Shown here: positions 36,130 to 44,595 of the stretch, one piece after another | Numbering within the stretch: position 1 is the stretch's first letter | Layout of the letters: each line of letters begins with the position of its first letter | From: Candidatus Zymogenaceae bacterium | GTDB lineage: Bacteria; Desulfobacterota; Zymogenia; Zymogenales; Zymogenaceae | Reading direction: 5' to 3' | DNA length: 64,000 nucleotides | Assembly (NCBI GenBank): GCA_016933535.1 | Contig: JAFGAS010000086.1 | Location: forward strand, 248,001 to 312,000 | The notes under the pieces: generated by a model | The model's database searches: none | What the model was told of the DNA's origin: nothing | Seen by the model: only the letters and a program-made list of their open reading frames with translations | Program-made: the position numbers and the translations under genes

Positions 36130-37554
36130 TTAGCTGGAATGGGAGATATGGTGTTTCTTGAGGAGGGCGTAGAGACGGGAACGGGATAATCCTGATAATT
36201 GACAGGCTTGCTTGATGTTTCCATCGGTCAGCGACATAAGTTTCTTGAAGTAGTCTTGTTCTATGGCAGACATGGTATTTTCATGGAACGTCTTAAATTT
36301 TGGAAGGGCTCCCACCTGATCGACATTGGTGAGAAATGTTCCATGAGAAAGCGTACCATCGGCATCGGCGGCCTGGCTCTGAGATACATTGATTCGGATA
36401 TAGGGTGGCAAGTGCATGGGGTAGATGATCGGATCATTGCCGGCTACCATAATAATCCTTTCGATGGTGTTGAATAACTCCCGAACGTTTCCCGGCCAGT
36501 CATAATTCATCAGGACATCGAAGAACTCCGATGAAAAACCTTTAGGCTCCACGTTATTATAGGTGTTCAGTTCGTGCATATAGTGCATTACAAGATCCTT
36601 GATATCTTCTTTGCGTTCCCTTAAGGGGGGTATATCAATAGTGAACGTACAGAGCCTGTAGTAGAGGTCTTCTCTAAATAGTCCGTTTTTAACCGCATCT
36701 TTTAGATCGTTATTAGTGGCCGCGATAATTCTAAAATCGCTTTTTATCTCCGCTTGTCCTCCAACGCTGCGAAACGAGCGTTCCTGAAGAAATCGAAGGA
36801 ATGTCTTCTGAATTGCCGGGGGAAGTTCTCCAATCTCATCGAGAAAAAGGGTGCCTCCATCTGCCTGATGCACAAGACCCTCCTGGGCCCGGTCCGCACC
36901 CGTAAAGGCCCCTTTTTCATGCCCGAAGAGCGTGCTCTCGATGAGGGTCTCCGGAAGCGCCGCACAATCGACAACCACAAAATTCTTATCGGCCCGTCGG
37001 CTATTGTTATGAATCGCCCAGGCAAAGACCTCCTTGCCCGTACCTGTCTCACCGTTTATAAGAATCGGGGCGTCACTGTTGGACGCCTGCGCTAAAAGGT
37101 CAAGACAGGACTGTATCTGGGGGCTTTGCCCCACAATTCTTCGAACAGTTTGAGGGTTAAGAGAGGTTGAGGGTCTTTTAAGTACCTTTTTCGAACGGTA
37201 TTGTGTGGCGCGGACGATATGTAGTAAGACTGTATCGTGGGAATAGGATTTCTCTATATAATCCCAGGCCCCGTTATTGAAGGCATACGATGCTTCGTCG
37301 GGATCGACCGATTCGGTTGTGATAACGACTTCGGGTGACGAAGGGGTTTGAACGAGTTTTTTCAACGCGGGCATCCAATTCCCATCAGGCATACGGGTGC
37401 TGAGAAACACCACATCGAATGTGTCCGAGAAGGCCTTTTTCAGGCCGTCCTGCAGGCTCTGGGAATGCACGGCGGCATGCCTTCTCTCTTGAGCTTTTGA
37501 TGATACGATTCCCGCGAAGCTCTCGTCCCTATCGATAATCAGAACCTTTGCCAT
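36130..37554 (-). CDS. Sigma-54-dependent activator (NtrC family) with non-phosphorylatable receiver
   Basis: About 474 residues in three domains. The receiver-like domain (about 1-120) keeps IDRDES, but the phospho-acceptor position is Ser (VVFLSTRMPDG instead of a D). The AAA+ domain (about 140-370) has Walker A GETGTGKE, the sigma-54 contact loop GAFTGA and Walker B GGTLFLDEIGELP. A Fis-type HTH is at the C-terminus (GNIKQACQLSGLSRSRLYALL). The start is taken at ATG 37554; a TTG at 37563 adds three residues. Because the Asp is missing, activity is probably controlled by protein partners or ligand rather than a kinase. The pseudo-receiver gene upstream is a candidate partner. Confidence 0.88.
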   Translation of the reverse strand: MAKVLIIDRDESFAGIVSSKAQERRHAAVHSQSLQDGLKKAFSDTFDVVFLSTRMPDGNWMPALKKLVQTPSSPEVVITTESVDPDEASYAFNNGAWDYIEKSYSHDTVLLHIVRATQYRSKKVLKRPSTSLNPQTVRRIVGQSPQIQSCLDLLAQASNSDAPILINGETGTGKEVFAWAIHNNSRRADKNFVVVDCAALPETLIESTLFGHEKGAFTGADRAQEGLVHQADGGTLFLDEIGELPPAIQKTFLRFLQERSFRSVGGQAEIKSDFRIIAATNNDLKDAVKNGLFREDLYYRLCTFTIDIPPLRERKEDIKDLVMHYMHELNTYNNVEPKGFSSEFFDVLMNYDWPGNVRELFNTIERIIMVAGNDPIIYPMHLPPYIRINVSQSQAADADGTLSHGTFLTNVDQVGALPKFKTFHENTMSAIEQDYFKKLMSLTDGNIKQACQLSGLSRSRLYALLKKHHISHSS

Positions 37555-37876
37555 CCTTGGCAACCCGTATATTATTAAGGTATTAAAAAATATTGTATCT
37601 TGTATTTAACAATAGTCTATATACCTATTATAGTATAGCTATTTTGTAAATTCAATTGTTTTTTTATAATACGTGCATATATGCTGGCGTTCTGTTGTTG
37701 ATGAGATTGTTTTAGCCGGTATTTTCAAATAAGTCGGTGTGCCAAGGAACCATCGTATAACATGCACCCTGTCATTGACTATTGCTGCTATCCGTTTTCA
37801 TGTGACGATTTACATATCATGGATACTCATAGATTCCTATTCTGAATAGTCCGGACGATTCTCATATGGTTGAGCA
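37555..37876. other. AT-rich intergenic region between two regulator genes
   Basis: About 320 bases with no gene. It holds many TATA-like steps and short T-runs, but no promoter could be fixed with confidence. A minus-strand TTGGCAC near 37740 resembles a sigma-54 -24 element but lacks the GC at -12. Confidence 0.4.
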
Positions 37877-38284
37877 TTATTCAGCAACGTAGCTGAGGGA
37901 GAGATGATGTTTGAGCATTTTTCGAAGGACGGATGTGATTTCTCGGGCATTTATCTCTTTGGAAAAGAGTGAAAAATAACCTATAAAACGCGGCCGCAAA
38001 TAATGGGCCATCGAAAGCGTACCATGGTTGTCGTGAGATATGATGAGGATAATCTGAACATCCCGCAAGAAGTGTTCGAGCGATATGATGTCTGAAACGT
38101 CTTGACTGTCCGGGGCAAAGATAACAGCAGTGGTAAATATATATCGTGGTTGTTTGAGCCTCGCTTTGAGATCCTCAATAGACCTGAAGATCTCAATCTG
38201 GAATTGGGGGATCTCTTTCCCAATCAATTGTATGAACAGTGATTCTTGGATCTCTTTTGTCGGTATGTAAATGTACAGATTCAT
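37877..38284 (-). CDS. Pseudo-receiver-like protein of unknown function
   Basis: 135 residues with the alternating strand-helix pattern of a CheY-like fold: NLYIYIPTKE, FTTAVIFAPDS, VQIILIISHDNHG and FIGYFSLFSKE at the positions of strands 1, 3, 4 and 5. No Asp pair follows strand 1 and no phospho-Asp ends strand 3, so it cannot be a canonical receiver. I do not recognise a named family. It lies between the hemerythrin-like gene and the sigma-54 activator on the same strand. A phosphorylation-independent signalling role with that activator is inference. Confidence 0.55.
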   Translation of the reverse strand: MNLYIYIPTKEIQESLFIQLIGKEIPQFQIEIFRSIEDLKARLKQPRYIFTTAVIFAPDSQDVSDIISLEHFLRDVQIILIISHDNHGTLSMAHYLRPRFIGYFSLFSKEINAREITSVLRKMLKHHLSLSYVAE

Positions 38285-38469
38285 CTATTTTGCTTCTACG
38301 GTATCCATCTGAATATTTGGAATAATCGCTAGACACGGAGCGGCTTTTGAATTCAGCCTATCGCCCGAAGGTCTATGACACTGTATAGGTACAGAAACCG
38401 GTCGGTATTATAAACGCAATACAAATTTCAAGACTTTATTGCCGACCTTCTCTCAGATTCGTTCCACTG

Positions 38470-39009
38470 CTACGCCCTTATCATCTGTGATTCCCTCTTT
38501 AGCGCCTCCATCCTGACTATTCCGCGCTCTCTGGTCCTTTTCACTCTAACTTCTATTTTCTTGAATTGCCTAAGGATCTCTCCGTCCCGATGTTCCTGGT
38601 TATCTATCCATTTAATGAGCAGCTCGTTTTCAAGTTTGAGGTGTTGCCTGAGAATCCAGATGTACCGTTTGGCATAGTATGCAAAAATCCCCCTTGCCCC
38701 CTGATAGCCAAGGTCGTAGGCCTCAATGACCATGAGCAGAAAGCGTTCGTGCTTCTTGATGCTCGCGTGGGTTTGATCACATTCTTCGGTTGGGGCGTCT
38801 ATACCGCAGGTGCCGAGAAACCTCAGTATCACTTCCTCTCTCATAATATGTGATACGTCGATATATATCTGAAGGAGTTCAATGATTTCCTTGAACATAT
38901 AGGGAGGGACGTCCTTCCCGTTATCGAGTCTACGGGTAAAATGATCGAGCATTTCCAGCAGAGATTCTATGAACTTCATTTCTTTCTCCAAATATTTAAG
39001 CGATTTCAT
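38470..39009 (-). CDS. Hemerythrin-like cation-binding helical protein
   Basis: About 179 residues, all helical. His/Glu ligands are spaced as in hemerythrin HHE proteins: LDHFTRRL, VSHIMREEVILRFLGTCGI, THASIKKHERFLLMV and LRQHLKLENELLIKW. These could bind a di-iron centre that senses or stores oxygen or NO. The ATG at 39009 has GGGGAGG eight bases upstream; the longer GTG start at 39018 lies inside that Shine-Dalgarno sequence. It is the first of three minus-strand genes ending with the sigma-54 activator, which suggests a small oxygen- or redox-responsive module; this is inference. Confidence 0.65.
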   Translation of the reverse strand: MKSLKYLEKEMKFIESLLEMLDHFTRRLDNGKDVPPYMFKEIIELLQIYIDVSHIMREEVILRFLGTCGIDAPTEECDQTHASIKKHERFLLMVIEAYDLGYQGARGIFAYYAKRYIWILRQHLKLENELLIKWIDNQEHRDGEILRQFKKIEVRVKRTRERGIVRMEALKRESQMIRA

Positions 39010-39036
39010 CTTATCCACCTCCCCTGGTTTTTATGG

Positions 39037-39042
39037 ATTATA
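39037..39042 (-). promoter_or_regulatory. -10 element of the hemerythrin-like gene
   Basis: TATAAT on the minus strand, 28 bases before the ATG at 39009. No good -35 box is seen at 16-18 bases. Confidence 0.4.
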
Positions 39043-39230
39043 GTCGATTTCTCGAGTGCCCTTTAACGGCCGTTCCGTTATTGGTTGTATATATCCGTAT
39101 AGGCACAATTCAGATATAGTTATCAGATACCGTACCTCTCGCAATAGATATTTAGCAAGTTTCATGCCACCACATACATATTTTAACCAACAGCACATAA
39201 CATGATGATATTACTGGGTATATTTTCTCG

Positions 39231-39304
39231 TCATGTCCTGTCCATGTTCAGGACATGAACAGAGTGATTGTCTTTGTATTGTAATATAGTCCTGTTAAAC
39301 AGGA
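39231..39304. promoter_or_regulatory. Two operator-like palindromes in a 750-bp intergenic region
   Basis: TCATGTCCTG (39231-39240) and CAGGACATGA (39249-39258) form a perfect 10-bp inverted repeat around TCCATGTT. A second palindrome, TCCTGTT-A-AACAGGA, lies at 39290-39304. Both contain TCCTG/CAGGA. They sit between the divergent hemerythrin-like and DUF389 genes. The rest of 39043-39762 shows no gene. Confidence 0.45.
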
Positions 39305-39762
39305 ATGTATCTTTTTCTATTGGACTACCGGCCTATGTATTTTGACCTTACCCCGGGTAAGCCCATAGTATGGCCCGCAATTTGAGAGCATTTCTATTGA
39401 GAGAAGATCGCGGGCTTATCGGTATTTCTCAGTTCACTAAATAGTCCCCGTCGTAAACCTATCGATATACTCCCGACGCCATTCCTCCCCGGAGCTTCGG
39501 CGCTTGACAGTAACGTAAAGACAATAATATAATATCGTCAAGATACAGGTTTTATTATCTTTCGACTCTCATGACAATACCGCCCCGGTCTTGGGAAGGC
39601 CGATACGAAACGTATGCCCGTGGAATAGCCCGGTTACCGGTTTCGTTGTTGTGGAAGTTGTCCGTAAACACCGGACGCGCGGTTTGGTCCCCATGGGATG
39701 AGGGGATGAATGTCAAACGATGGTAACCCGATACGGGGCTATTCGATCACGACACGGAGACG

Positions 39763-41013
39763 ATGATGAGCAGGAAGAAGGATCTTAAGGGAAAACTCAA
39801 GGACTTTTTCGGTTTTACGTCCGCGCCCCCGGACGCAAACGGGTCGGAAACACCGCGTGGACAGGACTCGGATGAGAATAAAATACTGCAGCCCGACGCA
39901 AAGGACGATGACCGGGGTGCGCCGGACGACGCCCCCAGGATCGACTGGAGGCACGGTCTTACGGACATGATGGGCCGCGTGATCCGGGATGATGAAAAGA
40001 CCCTTAAAAATTACGCGAGCATCCGCTTCTGGAAGAAAAAGCGGGACGAATATATCAGCCTGAAAACCAAGGAACAGGAAGATCTGAACGTCTACCAGGC
40101 GCTCTCGCAGGCCGCCCAGCCAAACCTCGAATACTATATCCTGATTATCTTGTCGAGCGTCATCGCCTCGGCCGGGCTCATCCAGGGCTCCACCGCCGCC
40201 GTCATCGGCGCCATGATCGTCGCTCCGCTGATGACCCCGATCCTCTCCTTTGCGATAGCGATCCTCTGGGGGGACCTGAGCCTCATCAGGACATCGGTTT
40301 CTTCTATCGTCCGGGGCACGCTTATCGCCGTCGTCATATCCGCGGTAATCGCAAGACTAATCCCTTTTACAGCCTATTCCGCGGAGATCATGGCCCGTAC
40401 GAAGCCCAGCCTCTACGACATCATCGTCGCGCTGGCGGCTGGCATCGTGGGGGCCTACGGCTACGCAAACAGGAAGGTCAGCTCGACGATCGTCGGTATC
40501 GCCATAGCTGTTGCCCTGGTGCCGCCGCTGTGCACCATCGGGATAGGGATCGGCGATCTCAACTGGAAGATCGCCGGGGGCGCGGCAACGCTCTATCTGA
40601 TCAACCTGGTCGCGATATCTCTGGCCGGGTCCGTCGTCTTTTGGTGGATGAAGATTCAGCCGCTGGGCGCCGATACGAAGGTAATAAAGCGGCGGGCCCT
40701 TCTGGAGATCATAACGGCGGTAGTCATCCTCCTGGCCATAGCAATCCCGCTGGGCCTCTATACCTGGGAGACCTACCGGCTGGACAGGGAGGAGAGCGCA
40801 ATCGTCGCCCAGTTGCGAGACCGGCTGCCCCAGTGGGAAATCACCGAAATTATGCTGACGAAAAACGGCACCGGCCGTACGCTCACCGCGGTGATTACCG
40901 GGCCCGATACGCCCAGTGCTTCGGAATTACAGGATCTGAAATGGCGTCTCTTGAAGGATCGTGAATTGATAACGGAGATACGGGTGCGGTATATCCACAG
41001 CACGAATTATTAG
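39763..41013 (+). CDS. DUF389/TIGR00341 membrane protein
   Basis: 416 residues. A hydrophilic acidic N-terminus (about 1-120) precedes a DUF389 membrane domain (about 125-330) with six or so segments. QPNLEYYILIILSSVIASAGL, GAMIVAPLMTPILSFAIAILWGD and VGIAIAVALVPPLCTIGIGI are the conserved family stretches. A C-terminal soluble tail follows. Function of the family is unknown. It ends 107 bases before the left end of the integrated element and reads towards it. Confidence 0.8.
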   Translation: MMSRKKDLKGKLKDFFGFTSAPPDANGSETPRGQDSDENKILQPDAKDDDRGAPDDAPRIDWRHGLTDMMGRVIRDDEKTLKNYASIRFWKKKRDEYISLKTKEQEDLNVYQALSQAAQPNLEYYILIILSSVIASAGLIQGSTAAVIGAMIVAPLMTPILSFAIAILWGDLSLIRTSVSSIVRGTLIAVVISAVIARLIPFTAYSAEIMARTKPSLYDIIVALAAGIVGAYGYANRKVSSTIVGIAIAVALVPPLCTIGIGIGDLNWKIAGGAATLYLINLVAISLAGSVVFWWMKIQPLGADTKVIKRRALLEIITAVVILLAIAIPLGLYTWETYRLDREESAIVAQLRDRLPQWEITEIMLTKNGTGRTLTAVITGPDTPSASELQDLKWRLLKDRELITEIRVRYIHSTNY

Positions 41014-41120
41014 GAGGGCGGTATGATAGTCTCGCACCCCGCCCGTCCCGCGCTTTCCCTCTATTCCCGCTGACACTACAAAAAAAGGGCTACGGCTTTC
41101 ACCGTAACCCCTTGATATTC

Positions 41121-41166
41121 TTGGTCGGGACGAGAGGATTTGAACCTCCGACCCCATGACCCCCAG
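41121..41166 (-). repeat. Left attachment site (displaced 3' end of tRNA-Pro)
   Basis: 46 bases identical to 48538-48583, covering the encoded CCA end, the 3' acceptor strand, the T-arm and the sequence up to the anticodon stem. No 5' half follows; sequence diverges at AGAGGG against TCATGT in the intact gene. Confidence 0.85.
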
Positions 41167-41191
41167 AGAGGGAAAAATCGCATAACTTATT

Positions 41192-41254
41192 GAAATTATT
41201 GACATGTGATAGTTCAGCAAGGTATAAAAAGGCACAAAAAAGCTCAATAATTTC
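41192..41254. repeat. Inverted repeat next to the left attachment site
   Basis: GAAATTATTGA (41192-41202) and TCAATAATTTC (41244-41254) are perfect 11-bp arms 41 bases apart, 26 bases inside the core repeat. It is a candidate binding site for integrase or an excision factor. Confidence 0.4.
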
Positions 41255-41273
41255 ATATAATTGGTAGCGGTTT

Positions 41274-41385
41274 TGGTTCAAGCATAGGGTAGATCATGTG
41301 TGCGGTTTTACTCTCAAAAGCGGTGGTTTTGGGGCTTTTGAACCAGACGACCCCATGACCGTTTGACATGTGGTCATTGGTTCAA
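41274..41385. repeat. TGGTTCAA arm-type repeats, left end (three copies)
   Basis: The 8-mer occurs at 41274-41281 (+), 41338-41345 (-) and 41378-41385 (+), and twice more near the right end at 48473-48480 and 48485-48492 (+). Clustering at both ends is what integrase arm-binding sites look like. Confidence 0.55.
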
Positions 41386-41397
41386 ATTCACAACCTG

Positions 41398-41430
41398 AAG
41401 GGGGCCGGAAACGGCCCCTTTCCTTTTTTC
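41398..41430 (+). terminator. Rho-independent terminator near the left end of the element
   Basis: GGGGCC/GGCCCC arms around GGAAAC (41401-41418) are followed by TTTCCTTTTTTC. The upstream transcript it serves is not identified. Confidence 0.55.
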
Positions 41431-41540
41431 CCATGATAGAGGGTCATGTGGGTATCTTTTTCGCCTTTAGATACCGAATATAGACTGTAGCGGCCTCCTT
41501 TTATAGCGCCTCCGGAATCAAAAAGCCTGATAACGCCCTA

Positions 41541-41556
41541 TTCCGATATATCGGAA
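41541..41556. promoter_or_regulatory. Element palindrome, copy 1 (TTCCGA-TATA-TCGGAA)
   Basis: A perfect 16-bp palindrome. It shares its TTCCGA-N4-TCGGAA frame with copies at 43439, 44548 and 45649, all inside the element. Confidence 0.5.
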
Positions 41557-41870
41557 AATACCGCGCCACAAAAATGCATCTTTCGTTAAATATGTGCCTT
41601 ACCGCATGACAACTTTTTGTGACCACGTGCTATAATGGTAATAGAGAGGTAAAAAAGTAAGGTTTTTCCGATTATTGATACAGATGGAAATCGCTCCCTT
41701 GCCAGAAGCAAACCGAAAGGCATGAGACAATGCGGTAAAGGTGCGAATGAAGCCGGAGGGTTTCCGATCGTCATCATCGGGGGAGTAAGAGACGGTCGGG
41801 AAGTGTGTAACATAATACAGGGGGAAATTATGGAAATATCCTATGATCACTAAAGCAGGTGACGTAAGAC

Positions 41871-42086
41871 ATGGCCGTTAAACCCCGACTGAAGCCGGAA
41901 ATCCGGTATTACCAAACAAAAAAGGTCTCGGATTACTTTACCGGTGCCGATCCGGGAATATCTAAGACCGCCTTCGTGCGGGCGCTCAATGGCCGCGTAT
42001 GCGAGCCGTGGACGATGCACCGGATTTTCAATCTCTTGGAGGTTCCCCCAGACCGCCGGGAGGGTCTTATTGAATGGGTAAGATAG
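41871..42086 (+). CDS. Small helix-turn-helix-like protein
   Basis: 71-residue basic protein. The middle reads KTAFVRALNGRVCEPWTMHRIFNLLEVPP, which could form a helix-turn-helix like those of small phage regulators or excision factors. AGGTGA lies 13 bases before the ATG, a loose Shine-Dalgarno sequence. No family is recognised. Its position at the element end opposite the integrase would suit a regulator or excisionase; this is inference. Confidence 0.45.
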   Translation: MAVKPRLKPEIRYYQTKKVSDYFTGADPGISKTAFVRALNGRVCEPWTMHRIFNLLEVPPDRREGLIEWVR

Positions 42087-42373
42087 TCCCCTCCGATAGA
42101 CCTTTCGGGCCGTACTTTTCGGGAGCCGGAAGCGGCCCCAAGACCGCCCGTATTCCCTTACTCGAATCTACCCGTACAAGATCATTACTTATTAGCTTAC
42201 CCCGCCTGAAAAAGCCTCACAGAGGGTTTAGAGGTGTTTTTTCGTATCCTTATAGGTAGTAAATAAGGCCGGGTTATTCTTACGGACTTGAAATAGAAAA
42301 AGGCGGGGCTTTAAGGGGGACTGCCCCTTACGTTCCACTCCACTCCCTGCCCGACTGTCGATAGGGGGACAGT

Positions 42374-43141
42374 ATGTCGAAACATGCGTATGAAGGTTAC
42401 AGCTACCAGAAGGCGCGGGACTGTCGAGATCAGTTCGTACCAATACCTATCAATCTGGTTAAGACTAAGAAACACCTTTGGAGTGAGATGAGTCCGGCAG
42501 AAAGGGCGGTATACCCTGCCCTATTGCTTCATAGACAGGGGGGAGAGATTTTCCCCTCCTTAAAGAGACTATGCAGGCTTTCGGGTCGCGCACGTAGTAC
42601 CGTTATTGAAGGTCTCAAAGGACTTGAGGAGCGCGGAATAATCGCAATACGAAAAGAGCCTATGGATTCACGAGGAGCTAAATGGAGAAAAAATCGCTAC
42701 TGCTTTAGCGATACGTTTCTTTATGGTAAGAAATGGACGATGCCCGCACAGACGTTACTCGGACGCGGATGGGCCAGCCTCAGCTCATCGGCACAGGCGA
42801 TCTACATTGCGCTCGGTGCGATGAGTTATCAGATAGAACCTGATCGTAGGTTTCCTGAAAAGCTGTACGTGGGCCTTGCCAAATTGAGCTATACGGAGAT
42901 CACCGACTATGCCGGGGTAAGCCGTTCGTACATAAAGCGATACCTCGGCGAATTAATGGAATGGGATTTTATTGAGGATGGGAAATTATATGAAGATGAC
43001 TTTCCAGGTCTCGGCGCGTGTTACCTGCTCAAAAGAGAGGTCAAAATCTTGCCGGAGAAGTCTGCTAAGGGGTCTTCTCATACCGGGTCAATTATCGACA
43101 ATAATAGCTCAAATATCAACGTTTCTTTGACGCTTTTATAG
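42374..43141 (+). CDS. Winged-helix replication-initiator-like protein
   Basis: 255 residues. A helix-turn-helix of the HTH_36 type is at about residues 55-95 (IFPSLKRLCRLSGRARSTVI then GLKGLEERGII), and a second one at about 175-205 (TEITDYAGVSRSYIKRYLGEL). Such double winged-helix proteins are common replication initiators or regulators of small mobile elements. The C-terminus is a Ser/Asn-rich tail. A TCAAT(T/A)ATCGACA motif occurs in its 3' end and again just after its stop (43088 and 43143), possibly iterons. Function is inferred. Confidence 0.6.
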   Translation: MSKHAYEGYSYQKARDCRDQFVPIPINLVKTKKHLWSEMSPAERAVYPALLLHRQGGEIFPSLKRLCRLSGRARSTVIEGLKGLEERGIIAIRKEPMDSRGAKWRKNRYCFSDTFLYGKKWTMPAQTLLGRGWASLSSSAQAIYIALGAMSYQIEPDRRFPEKLYVGLAKLSYTEITDYAGVSRSYIKRYLGELMEWDFIEDGKLYEDDFPGLGACYLLKREVKILPEKSAKGSSHTGSIIDNNSSNINVSLTLL

Positions 43142-43219
43142 TTCAATAATCGACATTAGGTAGGTCAAAAATCAAACACTAATACAGAACTATCTAATAC
43201 TATAGGAATATTAATACCA

Positions 43220-43244
43220 CTTGTTTTTCTTTCAGAAAAACAAG
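43220..43244 (+). terminator. Hairpin after the rep-like gene
   Basis: CTTGTTTTTCT-TTC-AGAAAAACAAG has perfect 11-bp arms and a 3-base loop, 79 bases after the stop. It lacks a T-tract on the plus strand, so it may end transcription poorly or have another role. Confidence 0.4.
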
Positions 43245-43693
43245 TACGTCCCTCTTTACAGAAAGGGGGATAGAACACACTATAAGTTAGAGAGAAAAGA
43301 GGTTTTATAACGACGTTTTCTCTATTATACGGATACCAAAAAAACGGGAATCCGTTCCAATTTTAGTTTAACTAAAGGCTTACCGCACCACCGATTGACG
43401 ACCTCACCTCTCGTATGGAGAAGAAACAGAAAACCAGTTTCCGAGAAATCGGAAAAGATCATAAAAGGGAAAAAGGACTTGACAGCCGTTAAAACAGGGT
43501 TTATCCTTCAGAAAAGAAACGAGCCGGGACCAAAAATGCGGTCTTTAAAAACCTACGGTGATAGTGGAATATTCCGGCCAATCTGCCCTCCTGTTGGCTT
43601 TTTCTCTCCCTGATATAACGCAACCGATACCGCTTTCTTTGATCTCAGATACATGATTTATTAGATAACCAAAACGTAATGATAGAGTAGGCT
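43245..43693. other. AT-rich non-coding stretch of the element
   Basis: About 450 bases between the rep-like gene's hairpin and the first cargo gene. It contains palindrome copy 2 and one 72-codon frame at 43395-43613 that has no ribosome binding site. A promoter for the cargo is likely here but not identified. Confidence 0.4.
43439..43454. promoter_or_regulatory. Element palindrome, copy 2 (TTCCGA-GAAA-TCGGAA)
   Basis: Its sequence is the exact reverse complement of copy 3 at 44548, so the site has the same core in the opposite orientation. Confidence 0.5.
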
Positions 43694-44404
43694 ATGAGAA
43701 TTCCCTTATTATTTCTTATCCCCTTGCAGGTTCTTTTACTTTTCAGCACGGCCTCACATGCCGATGACTGTCTGATTTACAGATTGATATACGACACAAA
43801 TCAGAAGAAATATATCGAAGAAAAAAAGGAATGTACTAACTGCTATTATGACATTATACCTATCGAAAATAATAAGGAGGAATCCAAAATAACGTATCTT
43901 GCATTTTTTAGAAGCGATTGCGAGTTTTCGGAATCAGATATTCATTTCGTCGAGTTTTTACCCAAGAGTGTCCCAGAGACAATATTCGATGATAAACCAT
44001 ACGACAAGGATAACTTCTGGAGCCTATTTGATACCCTACATGAAGCATTAGGGGTAAAACATACAGGCCCTGACTGTTGGGTTGATGCAACTGTATATAT
44101 GATCCAAAAAGAACTCGGATATATCGGTCTGAAACCGTCCGATGCAGCCCTCGTTATTATCGCATCCCAAAGGCTTTCTCATAAACTGAGTAAAGCGTAT
44201 CTTCTAAAGACCCCCGATGAACGGATTGATTACCTACGAAAGTATTTAATAGATCATGAAAACAAATACTACACACCAAGCGATCTCACTAAAATTGTAC
44301 AAACAGTATATCGTTTCACCTTTGCAAAAATTGCCTCTTTAGAGCCTTATTATATAGACCCCGATTTATTAGAATTTGAAGAATTTAAGAGACTTAATCC
44401 ATAA
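43694..44404 (+). CDS. Secreted Cys-containing protein of unknown function (cargo 1)
   Basis: 236 residues. A signal peptide (about 1-23, hydrophobic core then ASHA) precedes the mature start DDCLIYR. An N-terminal region carries a CxxC (ECTNCYYD near residue 59), and a C-terminal part is mostly helical with ALVIIASQRL. I recognise no family. The second secreted protein of the element (46275) has the same plan: DCxI after cleavage, a CxxC followed by two aromatic or hydrophobic residues and an acid, and VIIAS in the helical part. The two may be distant homologues. Confidence 0.65.
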   Translation: MRIPLLFLIPLQVLLLFSTASHADDCLIYRLIYDTNQKKYIEEKKECTNCYYDIIPIENNKEESKITYLAFFRSDCEFSESDIHFVEFLPKSVPETIFDDKPYDKDNFWSLFDTLHEALGVKHTGPDCWVDATVYMIQKELGYIGLKPSDAALVIIASQRLSHKLSKAYLLKTPDERIDYLRKYLIDHENKYYTPSDLTKIVQTVYRFTFAKIASLEPYYIDPDLLEFEEFKRLNP

Positions 44405-44547
44405 CAGCAACCGCCTCGCACTCTACCACCGTCTCTCGGCGAGGCGCGATCGGGCCGAGAATTTGTGAAAGGAACCCTCCCGGATACCTACGATAACCGA
44501 CTGGTAGGCCTCTTTAGTATCAAGATAATGTGTGTGAGGGTAGTATT

Positions 44548-44563
44548 TTCCGATTTCTCGGAA
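44548..44563. promoter_or_regulatory. Element palindrome, copy 3, upstream of zinc-ribbon gene 1
   Basis: TTCCGA-TTTC-TCGGAA, 32 bases before the ATG at 44596. The position fits an operator or a 5'-leader hairpin. Confidence 0.5.
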
Positions 44564-44595
44564 TACCTAATAGGATAATAGAGAAGGTAGAGTCA

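Noticed and set aside
37730-37760. Sigma-54 promoter candidate (minus-strand TTGGCAC)
   Set aside because: The -12 element lacks the required GC at the right spacing.
41586-41850. Two overlapping minus-strand frames of 75 and 83 codons near the left end of the element
   Set aside because: No Shine-Dalgarno sequence, no family resemblance, and the frames merely overlap each other in AT-rich DNA.
43395-43613. 72-codon frame in the integrated element
   Set aside because: No ribosome binding site, unusual composition, and it contains palindrome copy 2; more likely non-coding.
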